Assembly (NCBI GenBank): GCA_037042915.1
Contig: CM073197.1
Coordinates: 2,666,001 to 2,730,000 of the forward strand
DNA length: 64,000 nucleotides
Origin: Auricularia sp. M13
Lineage: Eukaryota; Basidiomycota; Agaricomycetes; Auriculariales; Auriculariaceae
Direction: 5' to 3'
The notes below the pieces were generated by a model. That model was given only the letters and a program-made list of their open reading frames with translations. It was not told the DNA's origin and made no database searches. The translations under genes and the position numbers were made by a program. The first letter of the stretch is position 1. Each line of letters opens with the position of its first letter. Positions 63,054 through 64,000 of the stretch are shown piece after piece.

Positions 63054-63793
63054 TGGTTGAGGGGAACAATTGTCCAATTCGTCTTACTTCGAAAGTCCGC
63101 ATTCGCTCCTTATCCTCTCACCTCCCAAATGGGATGAGCGCGTCCGCCGCTAGTGGTTTGTTCCCTATATCCCAATTATATAGGCAGCATCTCGAAACTC
63201 TGGTCGCGAACACCCTCCCTGATTCTCTGGCTCGTAGGCTTCCAACCGGATTGGCACAAAACTGCTATAGGAATATCCCTGGTCAGGAGCTTGCAATCTA
63301 CTCCGCTCAGCCATCTGCGTGCGCTTTCATTCTCCGAAAGCGTCCCTACTAGTCTTATATCTGCGATCCTCTCTCGCACACAGCAGCTCGATACGTTTGA
63401 AGTTGGGCCCTTTCATGGAGCTATCTGATGGTGGTGACTGGGCTGCGGGCCCTTTGGACCTGTATTTGCGGCCTTTCCGCGCCTTGAGCTCTTGATGCTT
63501 GTCGACGTCAAACCCGACCTCCCTCGCTGGCTTTCGGGCGTATGGACTGGTCTCCGCAAGTCCAGGGAGAACGCGGGCCTGGCTTTGTACCGGCTGTTCG
63601 TCACCCCCGCGCAATCACCTTCATGCATCCGTCCGACGTGGGATCTCAGCCAGAGCATGCGCTCAATGAGTTACGATCTGCCTACCGGGCGAAACGCATC
63701 CGGATTATGAATGTCGTTGACTCTACAGCCGGAATCGCTTGTAGGGGTTGGCTGGGCTGGGCAAGCAACGCGCTTGACTTGCCCTTCGCATGA
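63054..63793 (+). pseudogene. Possible F-box/LRR-type remnant
   Basis: Pieces in different frames look like the leucine-rich part of basidiomycete F-box proteins: LRALSFSESVPTSLISAIL with RTQQLDTFEVGPFHGAI (to 63428), then LYLRPFRALSS and LMLVDVKPDLPRWLSGVW, then AITFMHPSDVG with LNELRSAYRAKRIRI. Stops and frame changes separate them, and no convincing intron set joins them. It could be a decayed gene next to the foldback element, or a gene with unrecognised introns. Weak call. Confidence 0.25.
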
Positions 63794-64000
63794 CCCTCCA
63801 CCATCACCGGCGGTCCGGGTTTATCGATTTTTTTTCCGACATAGTACGCGGAGGTTGATAACCTGTGATTCAACCACTTTATATGGATTTACTTCCTCGC
63901 AGCGAGCCGGCACCGAGTGCAATGAACAAAATTTACAATTTCCAATATTCGAATTACGTGCACAGCAGTTCCGGGCATCTGGATAATACATGCGTACGAT
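63794..64000. other. Right window edge, nothing recognised
   Basis: About 200 bases, AT-richer; no feature supported. Confidence 0.3.

Overview
The window is nuclear DNA of a filamentous basidiomycete, most likely an Agaricomycete wood-decay fungus. Genes are dense, carry many 45-70 nt GT-AG introns with CTAAC/CTGAC-type branch points, and include a secreted GH7 cellobiohydrolase with a C-terminal CBM1. The genus cannot be read from the sequence alone. Gene models were built by hand from splice signals and reading-frame continuity, so exon edges are proposals.

Left part (1-7.1 kb): the 3' part of a helical Glu/Lys/Ala-rich protein, an SDR oxidoreductase, a type-B carboxylesterase and a Ugo1/SLC25A46-like mitochondrial carrier protein. 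The first three need single-base frame corrections, whereas almost everything to the right splices cleanly. Between 8.4 and 22 kb lie three divergent paralogous ABC half-transporters, interleaved with a Sec4/Rab8-type GTPase and the INO80 subunit Arp5. All three share an unusual 10-nt microexon just after Walker B.

Middle part (22-42 kb): conserved housekeeping genes, namely Nic96/Nup93, a Pub1/TIA1-like three-RRM protein, prohibitin-1, casein kinase 2 alpha and an ammonium transporter, then an F-box-like gene, a MYND zinc-finger gene and the first of two direct-oriented EF-1alpha genes. The 3 kb between the EF-1alpha copies holds a decayed direct-repeat array. The copies differ in that one intron uses a GC donor in copy 1 and a GT donor in copy 2.

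Right part (45-64 kb): EF-1alpha copy 2, an unrecognised small gene, ribosomal protein uL13 (Rpl16/L13a), a dienelactone-hydrolase-family gene divergent from a CCoAOMT-like O-methyltransferase, a MEMO1-family protein, a probable deaminase-fold protein with CxE and CxxC motifs, a PAS-kinase-like Ser/Thr kinase, and GH7-CBM1. The GH7 gene has an in-frame TGA exactly where the conserved tunnel-entrance tryptophan (Trp40 of Trichoderma reesei Cel7A) belongs. Just downstream is a 666-bp foldback element with arms of about 220-237 bp, followed by what may be an F-box/LRR remnant. No tRNA, rRNA or CRISPR was recognised. No wholly new system can be demonstrated; the strongest candidates for follow-up are the GH7 nonsense codon, the shared ABC microexon, the foldback element and the deaminase-like gene.
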